DNA from: Janthinobacterium violaceinigrum | GTDB lineage: Bacteria > Pseudomonadota > Gammaproteobacteria > Burkholderiales > Burkholderiaceae_D | Direction: 5' to 3' | Assembly (NCBI RefSeq): GCF_009208555.1 | Contig: NZ_WFLI01000020.1 | Location: 37,740-101,739 of the forward strand | Length of the DNA: 64,000 bases | Shown: positions 25,653 through 33,104 of the stretch, in pieces | Layout of the letters: every line of letters starts with the position of its first letter | Numbering within the stretch: the stretch's first letter is position 1 | The notes under the pieces: model-generated | Told to the model about the DNA's origin: nothing | Seen by the model: only the letters and a program-made list of their open reading frames with translations | Databases searched by the model: none | Position numbers and translations under genes: made by a program

Positions 25653-26525
25653 ATGCTGCCAGCAATTGTTGTAGAGAATCTTCCGCGCCTGGTGCGCGCC
25701 ATCAAGCTGTTGCCGAACGACCCGCGCGAGGACGCGGCCCTGAACCTGGCCGACGAATTGACGGGCATCACGGCCATGGTGGCCGAGAAGTTCACGAATG
25801 AACGCACGGCCGACGGCATCCAGAAGGCGCTGTACCTGACGGTGGGCGGCGTGTCCCTGGGCCTGGAGCAGGCCGTCGCGCATGATGGCGACCAGGCCGC
25901 CCTCGATTTCCTCGTCGAGCATGGCGCCGAGCACGCGTTCCAGGTGGGCTTTCGCCTGATCAAGGAACTGTCGCAGCTGCCCGAAGACGCTCTCGTGGGC
26001 GAATACGACCAGGACCCCGTGTATTTGCAGCGCCGCCTGCGCGAGCTGTTCATCGATATTTGCCAGGCCGACCCGAACCAGAACTGGGCCGGCTATGAAA
26101 AGTATGCGGTGCAGTTGCAGCAGCGCAAGGAAGTGCAAGCCGTCGTGCGCCTGGCCAGCTGGCTGCGCCGTCACCACGACAACGGCCCCGTCAGCGACAG
26201 CGACTTGAATGCCGAGGGCGTCATCGCGCTGGCCATCATCTTCGCCATCGAAGGCGGCGGGCGCGTCATCGCGCGTACGGGGCAGAAAGAGTTTGAACGC
26301 TTCGTGCGTTCCGTGCGCAAGAACAAGCCCGACTTCGAGGAAGGCTGGGCCGCCCTGGTGGCCAAGGTGCCCGTGCAGCACCATCCCGTGCTGCTCGACC
26401 GCATCGCCTCGTATCGCCGCAGCTGCACCGTGGTGCAGAAGATCCTCACGCGGGCCAGCATGAAAAGCCTGTTCGAGGACCTGGAAAACTATGCGGGTTC
26501 GGAGCTGGACGCCGACTACTCGTAA
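25653..26525 (+). CDS. Uncharacterised protein, gene 3 of the J-domain-linked cassette
   Basis: The ATG at 25653 lies 19 bp after gene 2 and gives a 290-residue soluble protein. The N-terminus (IVVENLPRLVRAIKLLPNDPREDAALNLADELTG) and the repeated amphipathic helices that follow again suggest a helical solenoid. The segment FAIEGGGRVIARTGQKEFERFVRSVRKNKPDFEEGWAALV is notable. It has no membrane segment and no known catalytic motif. It is the last gene of the apparent operon and is convergent with the LysR gene. Confidence 0.8.
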   Translation: MLPAIVVENLPRLVRAIKLLPNDPREDAALNLADELTGITAMVAEKFTNERTADGIQKALYLTVGGVSLGLEQAVAHDGDQAALDFLVEHGAEHAFQVGFRLIKELSQLPEDALVGEYDQDPVYLQRRLRELFIDICQADPNQNWAGYEKYAVQLQQRKEVQAVVRLASWLRRHHDNGPVSDSDLNAEGVIALAIIFAIEGGGRVIARTGQKEFERFVRSVRKNKPDFEEGWAALVAKVPVQHHPVLLDRIASYRRSCTVVQKILTRASMKSLFEDLENYAGSELDADYS

Positions 26526-26553
26526 TGCAGTACGTGGGCCGGCGCCTGCCGGC

Positions 26554-27456
26554 CTATTCTTTTTCTTCCAGCGCCGCTTCCTCGGCCAGCTTCACGAACG
26601 CCGCCACCTGCGGCGACGTCTCTTCTTCCCGTTGCGCCAATAGCAGGCTGGTGGTCGCCTGCGGGTCGGCGATGGGACGGTAGCACACGCCGTCCATGCG
26701 GATGCGGTCGAACGAGGCGGGCAGCACGGAAATGCCGCAGCCGGCCGCCACCAGGCCGATGATGGTCGACGCTTCGCCCGCTTCCTGCGCCACCTGGGGC
26801 ACGAAGCCGGCCGCCTTGCACAGGCGGAAAATCTGCGGATAAATCCCCGTGCCCGCATTCTTGGGATACATGACAAAGCCTTCGCCTGCCATGTCGGCAA
26901 TCGCGATGCTGCGCTTGGCCGCCAGCGCGTGGGCGACGGGCAAGACGAGGAACAGCGGGTCCTGGCGCAATTGCGTCAGGCGGACGTCGGCCGGGTAGGC
27001 CGTTTCCGGCGGGCGCACGAAGCCCAGGTCCATCGTCCTGTCCGAGATCGCTTCCAGCTGATGCAATGTCGCCATCTCGTGCAGGGTCAATGTGACGTGC
27101 GGAAAGAGCTGGCGGTAGCGGTTGATGACGGTAGCGAAATACGGCGTGAACGGCGTGGAAAACGTAAAGCCGATGCGCAGTTCGCCCGCTTCGCCCCGCT
27201 GCGCCCGGCGCGCCGTCACGGCCGCCTGTTCCGACAGGGCCAGGATGCGCTGCGCATCGTCGAGGAACAGCGTGCCCGCCTGCGTCAGCCGCACGGAACG
27301 CTTGTTGCGCTCGAACAACTGCGCGCCCAGCTCCGCTTCCAGCGCCTGGATTTGCTGGCTCAGCGGCGGCTGGCCGATGTGCAGGCGCTCGGCCGCGCGC
27401 GTGAAGTGCAGCTCTTCGGCGACGGCGACGAAGTAACGCAGGTGGCGCAGTTCCAT
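26554..27456 (-). CDS. LysR-family transcriptional regulator
   Basis: This 300-residue protein has an N-terminal winged HTH (MELRHLRYFVAVAEELHFTRAAERLHIGQPPLSQQI). The substrate-binding-type effector domain begins about residue 90, in a form close to the BenM/CatR-like group. It is divergent from the MFS gene at 27565. The 108-bp spacer carries an inverted repeat and a direct repeat that look like its operator. By family analogy it probably activates or represses the transporter in response to a small aromatic or acidic effector. Confidence 0.92.
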   Translation of the reverse strand: MELRHLRYFVAVAEELHFTRAAERLHIGQPPLSQQIQALEAELGAQLFERNKRSVRLTQAGTLFLDDAQRILALSEQAAVTARRAQRGEAGELRIGFTFSTPFTPYFATVINRYRQLFPHVTLTLHEMATLHQLEAISDRTMDLGFVRPPETAYPADVRLTQLRQDPLFLVLPVAHALAAKRSIAIADMAGEGFVMYPKNAGTGIYPQIFRLCKAAGFVPQVAQEAGEASTIIGLVAAGCGISVLPASFDRIRMDGVCYRPIADPQATTSLLLAQREEETSPQVAAFVKLAEEAALEEKE

Positions 27457-27457
27457 A

Positions 27458-27522
27458 ATCGTCCAGTAATCGTTTTAAAGTATGAGTTGGGCCTTAAATA
27501 TATATTGGACGATATGAGTTGG
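27458..27522. promoter_or_regulatory. Candidate LysR operator region
   Basis: ATCGTCCA (27458-27465) and TGGACGAT (27506-27513) form a perfect 8-bp inverted repeat. TATGAGTTGG is repeated at 27481-27490 and 27513-27522, 32 bp apart, which is about three helical turns. Both arrays lie in the spacer between divergent lysR-type and MFS genes. Confidence 0.6.
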
Positions 27523-27564
27523 CAATCCTAAGATGAAAACTCGCTTCCTATCCGAAACACGGCC

Positions 27565-28842
27565 ATGTCTGATTCATCGCTTGCCTTTTCCTCCGCTGCA
27601 CCTTCCGCCATCCCGGTTCCTCCCGCTCCGGCACCCCGCACGGCCATCGCCAAGGGGTCCATCGAATTCAAGCGCAGCAACCGCGCGCTGTTCTTCGGCG
27701 GCTTTTCCACCTTCAGCTTGCTGTATTGCATCCAGCCCCTGTTCCCGCTGCTGTCGCACCAGTTCCACCTGACGCCGGCGCAAAGTAGCTGGTCGCTGTC
27801 CGTGTCGAGCGGCTTGCTGGCCATTTCGCTGGTGCTGCTGAGCGCTGTCTCGGACCGGGTGGGCCGCAAACCGCTGATGGTGGCGTCGATGTTTTCCGCC
27901 GCACTATTGACCATTTTGTCCGCGTTCGCGCAGGATTATGCGCAGCTGCTGGCCATCCGCGCAGCGCTGGGCGTGGCCCTGGGCGGCATGCCGGCCGTGG
28001 CCATGGCTTACCTGGGCGAGGAAATCGAGGGTCCGTCGCTGGGCCTGTCGATGGGGCTGTATATTGCCGGCAGCGCGTTTGGCGGCATGTCGGGACGGCT
28101 GGTGGCGTCCATGCTCAGCGATTTCCTGTCGTGGAGCTGGGCCCTGGGCGTGCTGGGCGTGGCCGGCGTACTGGCGGCGGCCGAGTTCTGGCGCAGCCTG
28201 CCTGCGTCGAAAAATTTCGTGCCCAGCACCAAGGGCTGGAATGCCTTGCCGCACGCCATCCGCCAGCATTTTTCCGACCAGGGCTTGCCGTGGCTGTTCT
28301 GCCTGGCCTTCGTGCTGATGGGTTGTTTTGTCAGCCTGTATAACTACATCGGCTACCGCCTGCTGGCCGCGCCATTTGGCCTGCGCCAGAGCACGGTCGG
28401 CTTGCTGGCCTTTCTGTACCTGATCGGCATCTTCAGCTCCGTCTGGGCGGGCCGCCTGGTGGACCGCCTGGGGCGCCGGGGCGTGCTGTGGATCATGCTG
28501 TCGGTGATGCTGTCCGGTATTTTATTGACCCTGTTCGACTCGCTGCCGCTGATCGTCATCGGCATGGCGCTGGCCACCTTCGGCTTCTTTGCCTCGCACT
28601 CGATCGCCAGCAGCTGGGTCAGCCGCCGCGCCCGCGCGCCGCAGGCGCTGGCTTCGGCCTTTTATCTGCTGTTCTATTACCTGGGCTCCAGCCTGATCGG
28701 TTCCGCCTCGGGCATGATGTGGGGCTTCGACGGCTGGACTGGTGTCGTCGTCATGCTGGGCCTGTGCCTGGGCGGCGGTGTGCTGATCGCCCTGCGCCTG
28801 CGCCATCTGCAGCCGCTGGGCGCGCGCGAAGCGGTGGGCTGA
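27565..28842 (+). CDS. MFS transporter (YnfM/AraJ-like)
   Basis: This 425-residue protein has 12 predicted helices after a hydrophilic Pro/Ala/Ser N-terminus of about 35 residues. The MFS signature SDRVGRKPLMVASM lies between helices 2 and 3, and LVDRLGRRGVLWIMLS lies in the second half. It resembles the YnfM-type putative drug or metabolite efflux carriers. It is divergent from, and probably controlled by, the adjacent LysR regulator. The substrate is unknown. Confidence 0.9.
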   Translation: MSDSSLAFSSAAPSAIPVPPAPAPRTAIAKGSIEFKRSNRALFFGGFSTFSLLYCIQPLFPLLSHQFHLTPAQSSWSLSVSSGLLAISLVLLSAVSDRVGRKPLMVASMFSAALLTILSAFAQDYAQLLAIRAALGVALGGMPAVAMAYLGEEIEGPSLGLSMGLYIAGSAFGGMSGRLVASMLSDFLSWSWALGVLGVAGVLAAAEFWRSLPASKNFVPSTKGWNALPHAIRQHFSDQGLPWLFCLAFVLMGCFVSLYNYIGYRLLAAPFGLRQSTVGLLAFLYLIGIFSSVWAGRLVDRLGRRGVLWIMLSVMLSGILLTLFDSLPLIVIGMALATFGFFASHSIASSWVSRRARAPQALASAFYLLFYYLGSSLIGSASGMMWGFDGWTGVVVMLGLCLGGGVLIALRLRHLQPLGAREAVG

Positions 28843-28848
28843 GTCCGG

Positions 28849-29511
28849 CTATTTGGGGCAGTTGCCGATCATCGTTTCGCCGTTCTTGCCCGCGCGCGTG
28901 GTCACGCACAGGGTGCCCAGCGCGCTGGTGATCTTATAGGTGCGGCTGCCCTTGGCCGCATTCGCGCCCACCTCCTCGATTTTCGACGCTTCGTACCATT
29001 TCGGCGGCACGGCCGCGTAGGCTTCGGCAAAGCCTTGCTGCATGCGCTTGAAACCCGTGTCCTCGAATTTCTCTCCGCCCCGCTGCGGGAATTCCTTGCG
29101 CAATTCCTTGTCGATCTTGCCCACGTCGCGCTTGGCTTGCGCGAGGATATCGGCCGCGCTGTGCGGCACGGCGAGCGTGACCGCTTCCGGCACTGCCGGC
29201 GCTGGCGCTGGAGTTTGTGCTGGTGCTGGCGCCTGCTCGACGGTGGGCAGCGGCAAGGGGCGGCTGATGGGGGCCGGCACAGGCAGGCGGGCCACGCGTG
29301 GGGCTGGCGGTTTGGGGCTGGGCAAAGGCAGGGGCTTGGGCGGTGCGGGCGCCGTGTAGCGCAGCCAGGTGATGGCGGGGCCCTGCGGCAGGTTGTCGTC
29401 CGTGGTGCTGGCGGGCCGCGACTGCACGAAGATATATGCCAGGCCCGCGTGCAGCAGGATGATCAGCAGCAGGCTGGGGGCACGGCGGGGCAGGGGCGGC
29501 AACGAGGTCAT
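28849..29511 (-). CDS. Proline-rich membrane-anchored protein (TonB-like architecture), unknown function
   Basis: The start is chosen at 29511 (MTSLPPLPRRAPSLLLIILLHAGLAYIFV), giving 220 aa. The longer frame to 29658 extends over non-coding-looking sequence. An N-terminal signal anchor is followed by about 70 residues very rich in Pro, then a charged helical region and a small C-terminal domain with two Cys (LGTLCVTTRAG, IGNCPK). The layout recalls TonB or periplasm-spanning linkers, but the C-terminal domain is not recognised as TonB. The stop is only six bases from that of the convergent MFS gene. Confidence 0.75.
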   Translation of the reverse strand: MTSLPPLPRRAPSLLLIILLHAGLAYIFVQSRPASTTDDNLPQGPAITWLRYTAPAPPKPLPLPSPKPPAPRVARLPVPAPISRPLPLPTVEQAPAPAQTPAPAPAVPEAVTLAVPHSAADILAQAKRDVGKIDKELRKEFPQRGGEKFEDTGFKRMQQGFAEAYAAVPPKWYEASKIEEVGANAAKGSRTYKITSALGTLCVTTRAGKNGETMIGNCPK

Positions 29512-29684
29512 GGATGGCGTGGTGGTTCGGGTACGCCAATGTAGCTGAGGAATTTGATAATTATCTAAAATGTCACAAGCACTTACAAAAAAGTGCCACA
29601 TGGAAATTTCAATGCCATGGCGGACGGTGGGGAACCCGGGGCCGGCCTGATGATCCAACTCCAGATAGCATGGGAGGACACATC

Positions 29685-30011
29685 ATGATGCAGGCAAAGG
29701 AAGTAGCACGGCGCTTTGGCGCCATCGAACACGCGATCGGCCAGGCGGCCCAGCTGTGCGGCAAGCAGCAGGGCATGCCCATGGACTTGAAAGATTGCAT
29801 CAACCAGCTGGACCAGCAAAAGAGCGCCGTGCGGCAAGCCATCGACACGCAAGACGATGCGCGCATCCGGCAAGCCGTCGACCAGATGGAATCCCTGGGC
29901 GACCGCGCCAAGCGGGCGTGCGGCACGGCGTCCAGCCTGACGCCGGAAATGAAAAGCGCCGTGCAGAAAGTCCACGATGAATTATCGGACCTGAAGCATC
30001 AGCTGCACTAG
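29685..30011 (+). CDS. Small helical protein (108 aa), unknown function
   Basis: The ATG at 29685 (or 29688) follows GGGAGGA. The product is soluble, predicted almost all-helical, with three Cys (QLCGKQ, KDCINQ, RACGTA) and a Gln-rich middle (INQLDQQKSAVRQAID). I do not recognise a family. It is flanked by the divergent proline-rich gene and the convergent response regulator, so it is likely its own transcription unit. Confidence 0.75.
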   Translation: MMQAKEVARRFGAIEHAIGQAAQLCGKQQGMPMDLKDCINQLDQQKSAVRQAIDTQDDARIRQAVDQMESLGDRAKRACGTASSLTPEMKSAVQKVHDELSDLKHQLH

Positions 30012-30030
30012 GCCTTGGCGCTTGCGCGTT

Positions 30031-30933
30031 TTACATCTGGCGGAACAGATGGGCATACAAGGGGCTGACGCGCAGTTGCGCCGGATGCTGGCGCAGGGTC
30101 AGTGACAGCTTGCCCGCCTCGTCGCGCACGGCCGTGGCGATGGCGCTGGCATTGACGATGGTGCCCCGGTGAATTTGCCAGAACTGTTGCTGGTCCAGCT
30201 GGGGCAGCAATTCCTTCAGGCTCGTGCGTATCAGTGCCTCGCTGTCGTGGCACACGACGTTGATGTATTTGTCCAGCGCTTCGAAATACACGACGTCGGC
30301 CAGGGCGATCATGCGCACGCTGTTGCCGACGGCCGCCCGTATCATTTGCAGGCGAGGGGCGGGCGGCAGCATTGCTTGCAGCTGGGCCAGCAGGCGGGCC
30401 ATATTGTCGTCGCCAGCGGCGATGCCTGCCGCGTTCGCCTGGATCGCCGCTGATGCTGATGCTGGCAATGCTGAAGATGCCGATGCCGACGACGCCGATA
30501 TTGCGGCACTTGCCGTCGCGGCGGGCGGCGTGCCGGCACTGTCGCGCAAGCGCTGCTGCAGGCGTTCCACCGTCTTGCCCAGGCGCGCATCGTTGACGGG
30601 TTTCAAGACGTAGTCGGCGGCGGCTTGCTCGAAGGCGGCCAGCGCGTATTCGTCGTACGCGGTGACAAACACGATGTGGGGGAAGGGCACGCCTTCGGGC
30701 CACTGTTCGGCCAGTTCTTCGGCCGCTTCCAGGCCCGTCTTGCCTGGCATCTTGATGTCGAGAAAGAGTATGTCGGGCTGCAGCGCCAGGCCTTGCCGCA
30801 ATGCATCCACGCCGTTGGGGCAGGTGGCGACAATGTCGAGCTCGGGCCACAGCCGCTGCAAGGCGTGGGCGAGGGCGGCGGCGAGTATCGGTTCGTCTTC
30901 GGCGATCAGGGCGCGTGGGGTGTGCTGGCTCAT
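30031..30933 (-). CDS. LytTR-family response regulator (LytR/AlgR type)
   Basis: Of the 300 residues, the receiver domain covers 1-125, with acidic pocket E12/D13 and phosphoacceptor D59 (DILFLDIKMPG). The Ala/Ser-rich linker at about 135-170 (SASSASASSALPASASAA) is unusually long and repetitive. The C-terminal LytTR DNA-binding domain carries VYFEALDKYINV and FWQIHRGTIVN. It overlaps the kinase gene by four bases (ATGA), a tight two-component operon. LytTR regulators usually bind paired direct repeats; no target is assigned. Confidence 0.93.
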   Translation of the reverse strand: MSQHTPRALIAEDEPILAAALAHALQRLWPELDIVATCPNGVDALRQGLALQPDILFLDIKMPGKTGLEAAEELAEQWPEGVPFPHIVFVTAYDEYALAAFEQAAADYVLKPVNDARLGKTVERLQQRLRDSAGTPPAATASAAISASSASASSALPASASAAIQANAAGIAAGDDNMARLLAQLQAMLPPAPRLQMIRAAVGNSVRMIALADVVYFEALDKYINVVCHDSEALIRTSLKELLPQLDQQQFWQIHRGTIVNASAIATAVRDEAGKLSLTLRQHPAQLRVSPLYAHLFRQM

Positions 30934-32045
30934 GCGAGTGGACTCGTGGTGGTGGGTGGAAGGGGAAGTGTCAGGCGGGCGGTCGCGCCTGCCGGATGGT
31001 TGGCGGCCAGCGACAGGCTGGCGGTATCGCCATGCATGCCGTGCAGGCGTTCGCGGATATTCGCCACGCCCAGGTGCGTGCCCTTGGTCTGGCCCGGATG
31101 GTCGAGACCCAGGCCATCGTCGCTGACGGTCAGGGTCAGCACGCTGCCGTCCGTGGATGCCTGCACATGGATGTGGCCGCCTTCTATCTTCGGTTCCAGG
31201 CCATGCTGGATGGCATTTTCCACCAGCGGCTGCAACAGCATGGGCGGCACCTTGATCTGGCGCAAGGCCTCGGGCAAGTCCAGCGCATAGCTGAGGCGCG
31301 CGCCCATGCGGATGGACATCAGGCCCAGGTAGGCTTGCATCAGGGAGAACTCCTGCTCCAGGGTGGTGGAGTCGGCGCGCGAGGAGGACAGGGTGGCGCG
31401 CAAATACTGGATCAGCTGGTCGAGCAGCAACTGGGCGCGGTCCGGATCAAAGCTGATCAGGCCCTGCAGGTTGGCCAGGGTATTGAACAGCATGTGCGGT
31501 TCGATCTGCGCCTGCAGCAGCTGCAGCTGGGCCTGCATAGCTTGGCGCGCCACGGATTCGGCGCGGGCCTTTTCCTGGGCTGCCGCCATTTGTAGACGGG
31601 CAATCTTTTCGCGGCTGGAGAAAAACAGCACGGCGCCGCCCGTGGCCAGCAGGGTGAAGACGAGCGTACCCATCATCTGCGAGGGCAGCAGGTTTTCGAA
31701 GCCGCCCACGTCCACGCCCGTCAGCCAGCTGAACAGGGTCAAGCCCAGTATTTGCGCCACGGGCACGGAAATCAGGATGATGAGCATGAAGGGCAGGAAT
31801 CTGGGCCGCTGGCCTTCGCCCCACAAGGTCAGGCGCATGCCGTCGATGAGCAGGAAGGCAATCGTGCCGATGCACATCGAGGCGATCAGGTTTTGGCCAA
31901 AATGGCTGCCTGGATTGAGGATGAAGGTAATGACCAGTGCGCAGATCACGTTCAGCGCCAGCGCATAGCGCGCGTCGGGCAGCATGCGGTAATAGGGCGA
32001 GCGGCGCTTGGCGGGGGCATCGGCGGATGGGACGTCGGGTTTCAT
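30930..32045 (-). CDS. LytS-type sensor histidine kinase (His_kinase family)
   Basis: This 371-residue protein has four N-terminal membrane helices at about 25-150 and a cytoplasmic coiled-coil with repeated Ala/Gln (LQMAAAQEKARAESVARQAM). The His_kinase dimerisation motif QAQIEPHMLFNTLANL follows, with H184 as phosphoacceptor. The ATPase domain has VENAIQHGLEP and a DDGLGLDHPG loop. It pairs with the LytTR regulator downstream. The signal is not evident from the sequence. Confidence 0.93.
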   Translation of the reverse strand: MKPDVPSADAPAKRRSPYYRMLPDARYALALNVICALVITFILNPGSHFGQNLIASMCIGTIAFLLIDGMRLTLWGEGQRPRFLPFMLIILISVPVAQILGLTLFSWLTGVDVGGFENLLPSQMMGTLVFTLLATGGAVLFFSSREKIARLQMAAAQEKARAESVARQAMQAQLQLLQAQIEPHMLFNTLANLQGLISFDPDRAQLLLDQLIQYLRATLSSSRADSTTLEQEFSLMQAYLGLMSIRMGARLSYALDLPEALRQIKVPPMLLQPLVENAIQHGLEPKIEGGHIHVQASTDGSVLTLTVSDDGLGLDHPGQTKGTHLGVANIRERLHGMHGDTASLSLAANHPAGATARLTLPLPPTTTSPLA

Positions 32046-32242
32046 GTAGTTGTCTGCTGGTAACGATGAGGCATTGTGTGCCAGCGCAGGCCGGGGCGCA
32101 ACCGGGCTGCGACGAAACGGCCTGGACGCGCCGCCATTCGCCGCGGCACGTCGCCAAACGGGCCGCTTTACTTTTCAGGGCGGGCACGCAATAGTATGGC
32201 AAGACAGTCTTGTATCGATGGAGTTAGTTATAAAGGAACATC

Positions 32243-32986
32243 ATGTGGTCTTACCCACGCACCCTGGCGCACCGCGGCGGCGGCACCCTGGCGCCTGAAA
32301 ACACCCTGGCCGCCCTGCGCTGCGGCCTCGCCTACGGCTACCGCGCCGTGGAGTTCGACGTCATGCTGGCGGCCGATGGCGTGCCCGTCGTCGTGCACGA
32401 CCCCGAGCTGGGACGCACCGTGGCCGGCAGCGGCCATGTCAGCGATTACACGGCCGCGCAGCTGGGGGCGATGGACGCGGGCGCCTGGTTCGGCCCCGCT
32501 TTCGCGGGCGAGGGCGTACCCACGTTTGACGCCGTCGTCAGCTATTGCAAGGCGCAGCGCATCTGGATGAATATTGAAATCAAGCCGGCCCCCGGCTTTG
32601 ACGTGGCCACGGGCGAAACGGTGGCGCGGGCCACGCGCGAGCATTTTGCGCAGGAAATCGCTGCAGGAGAATTATTGCCGCTGCTGTCGTCGTTCAGCAT
32701 CGAAGCCTTGCAGGCGGCGCGCGAGGCGGCGCCGGAACTGGCGCGGGGCTGGCTGGTCGAACAGATACCGGATGGCTGGAAACGACAGGCGCGCGAACTG
32801 GGCGTGGTGGCGCTCCATTGCGACCACCAGCAGCTGACGCGCGCGCTGGCGCTGGAAGTCAAAGAGGAGGGATTGGGACTGTTCTGTTACACCGTCAACA
32901 CGCCCGAGCGGGCCAGCGAGCTGCTGGCCTGGGGCGTGGACGGTTTTTGTACGGACAGGATCGATCTGATTAAAGCTGGCAAATAA
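32243..32986 (+). CDS. ugpQ: Glycerophosphodiester phosphodiesterase
   Basis: This 247-residue cytoplasmic GDPD hydrolyses glycerophosphodiesters to glycerol-3-phosphate and an alcohol. AHRGG near the N-terminus and ENTLAALRCGLAYGYRAVEFDVMLAADGVPVVVHD contain the catalytic His pair and the metal-binding Glu/Asp residues. The C-terminal YTVNTPERASELLAWGVDGFCTDRID is the typical end. There is no signal peptide, which fits the UgpQ-type enzyme. AAGGA precedes the start. It is followed by a palindromic repeat. Confidence 0.95.
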   Translation: MWSYPRTLAHRGGGTLAPENTLAALRCGLAYGYRAVEFDVMLAADGVPVVVHDPELGRTVAGSGHVSDYTAAQLGAMDAGAWFGPAFAGEGVPTFDAVVSYCKAQRIWMNIEIKPAPGFDVATGETVARATREHFAQEIAAGELLPLLSSFSIEALQAAREAAPELARGWLVEQIPDGWKRQARELGVVALHCDHQQLTRALALEVKEEGLGLFCYTVNTPERASELLAWGVDGFCTDRIDLIKAGK

Positions 32987-33024
32987 GCTCTTAGCTTCAC
33001 AGCGCCTGACAGAAGCGTAAATCC

Positions 33025-33094
33025 GGGGTCAGACCCGTCGGGTCTGACCCCAGCAGTTCGAGGTCGGGTTACGCGCTTTGCGCTAACCCGACCT
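33025..33094. repeat. Double palindromic intergenic element
   Basis: There are two consecutive hairpins. One has 12-bp arms GGGGTCAGACCC/GGGTCTGACCCC (33025-33036, 33040-33051). The other has 11-bp arms AGGTCGGGTTA/TAACCCGACCT plus an inner GCGC/GCGC (33061-33094). The element lies between ugpQ and the convergent receptor gene, and it looks like a REP-type element rather than a terminator, since no T-tract follows. Confidence 0.8.
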
Positions 33095-33104
33095 ACGAAA
33101 CAGC

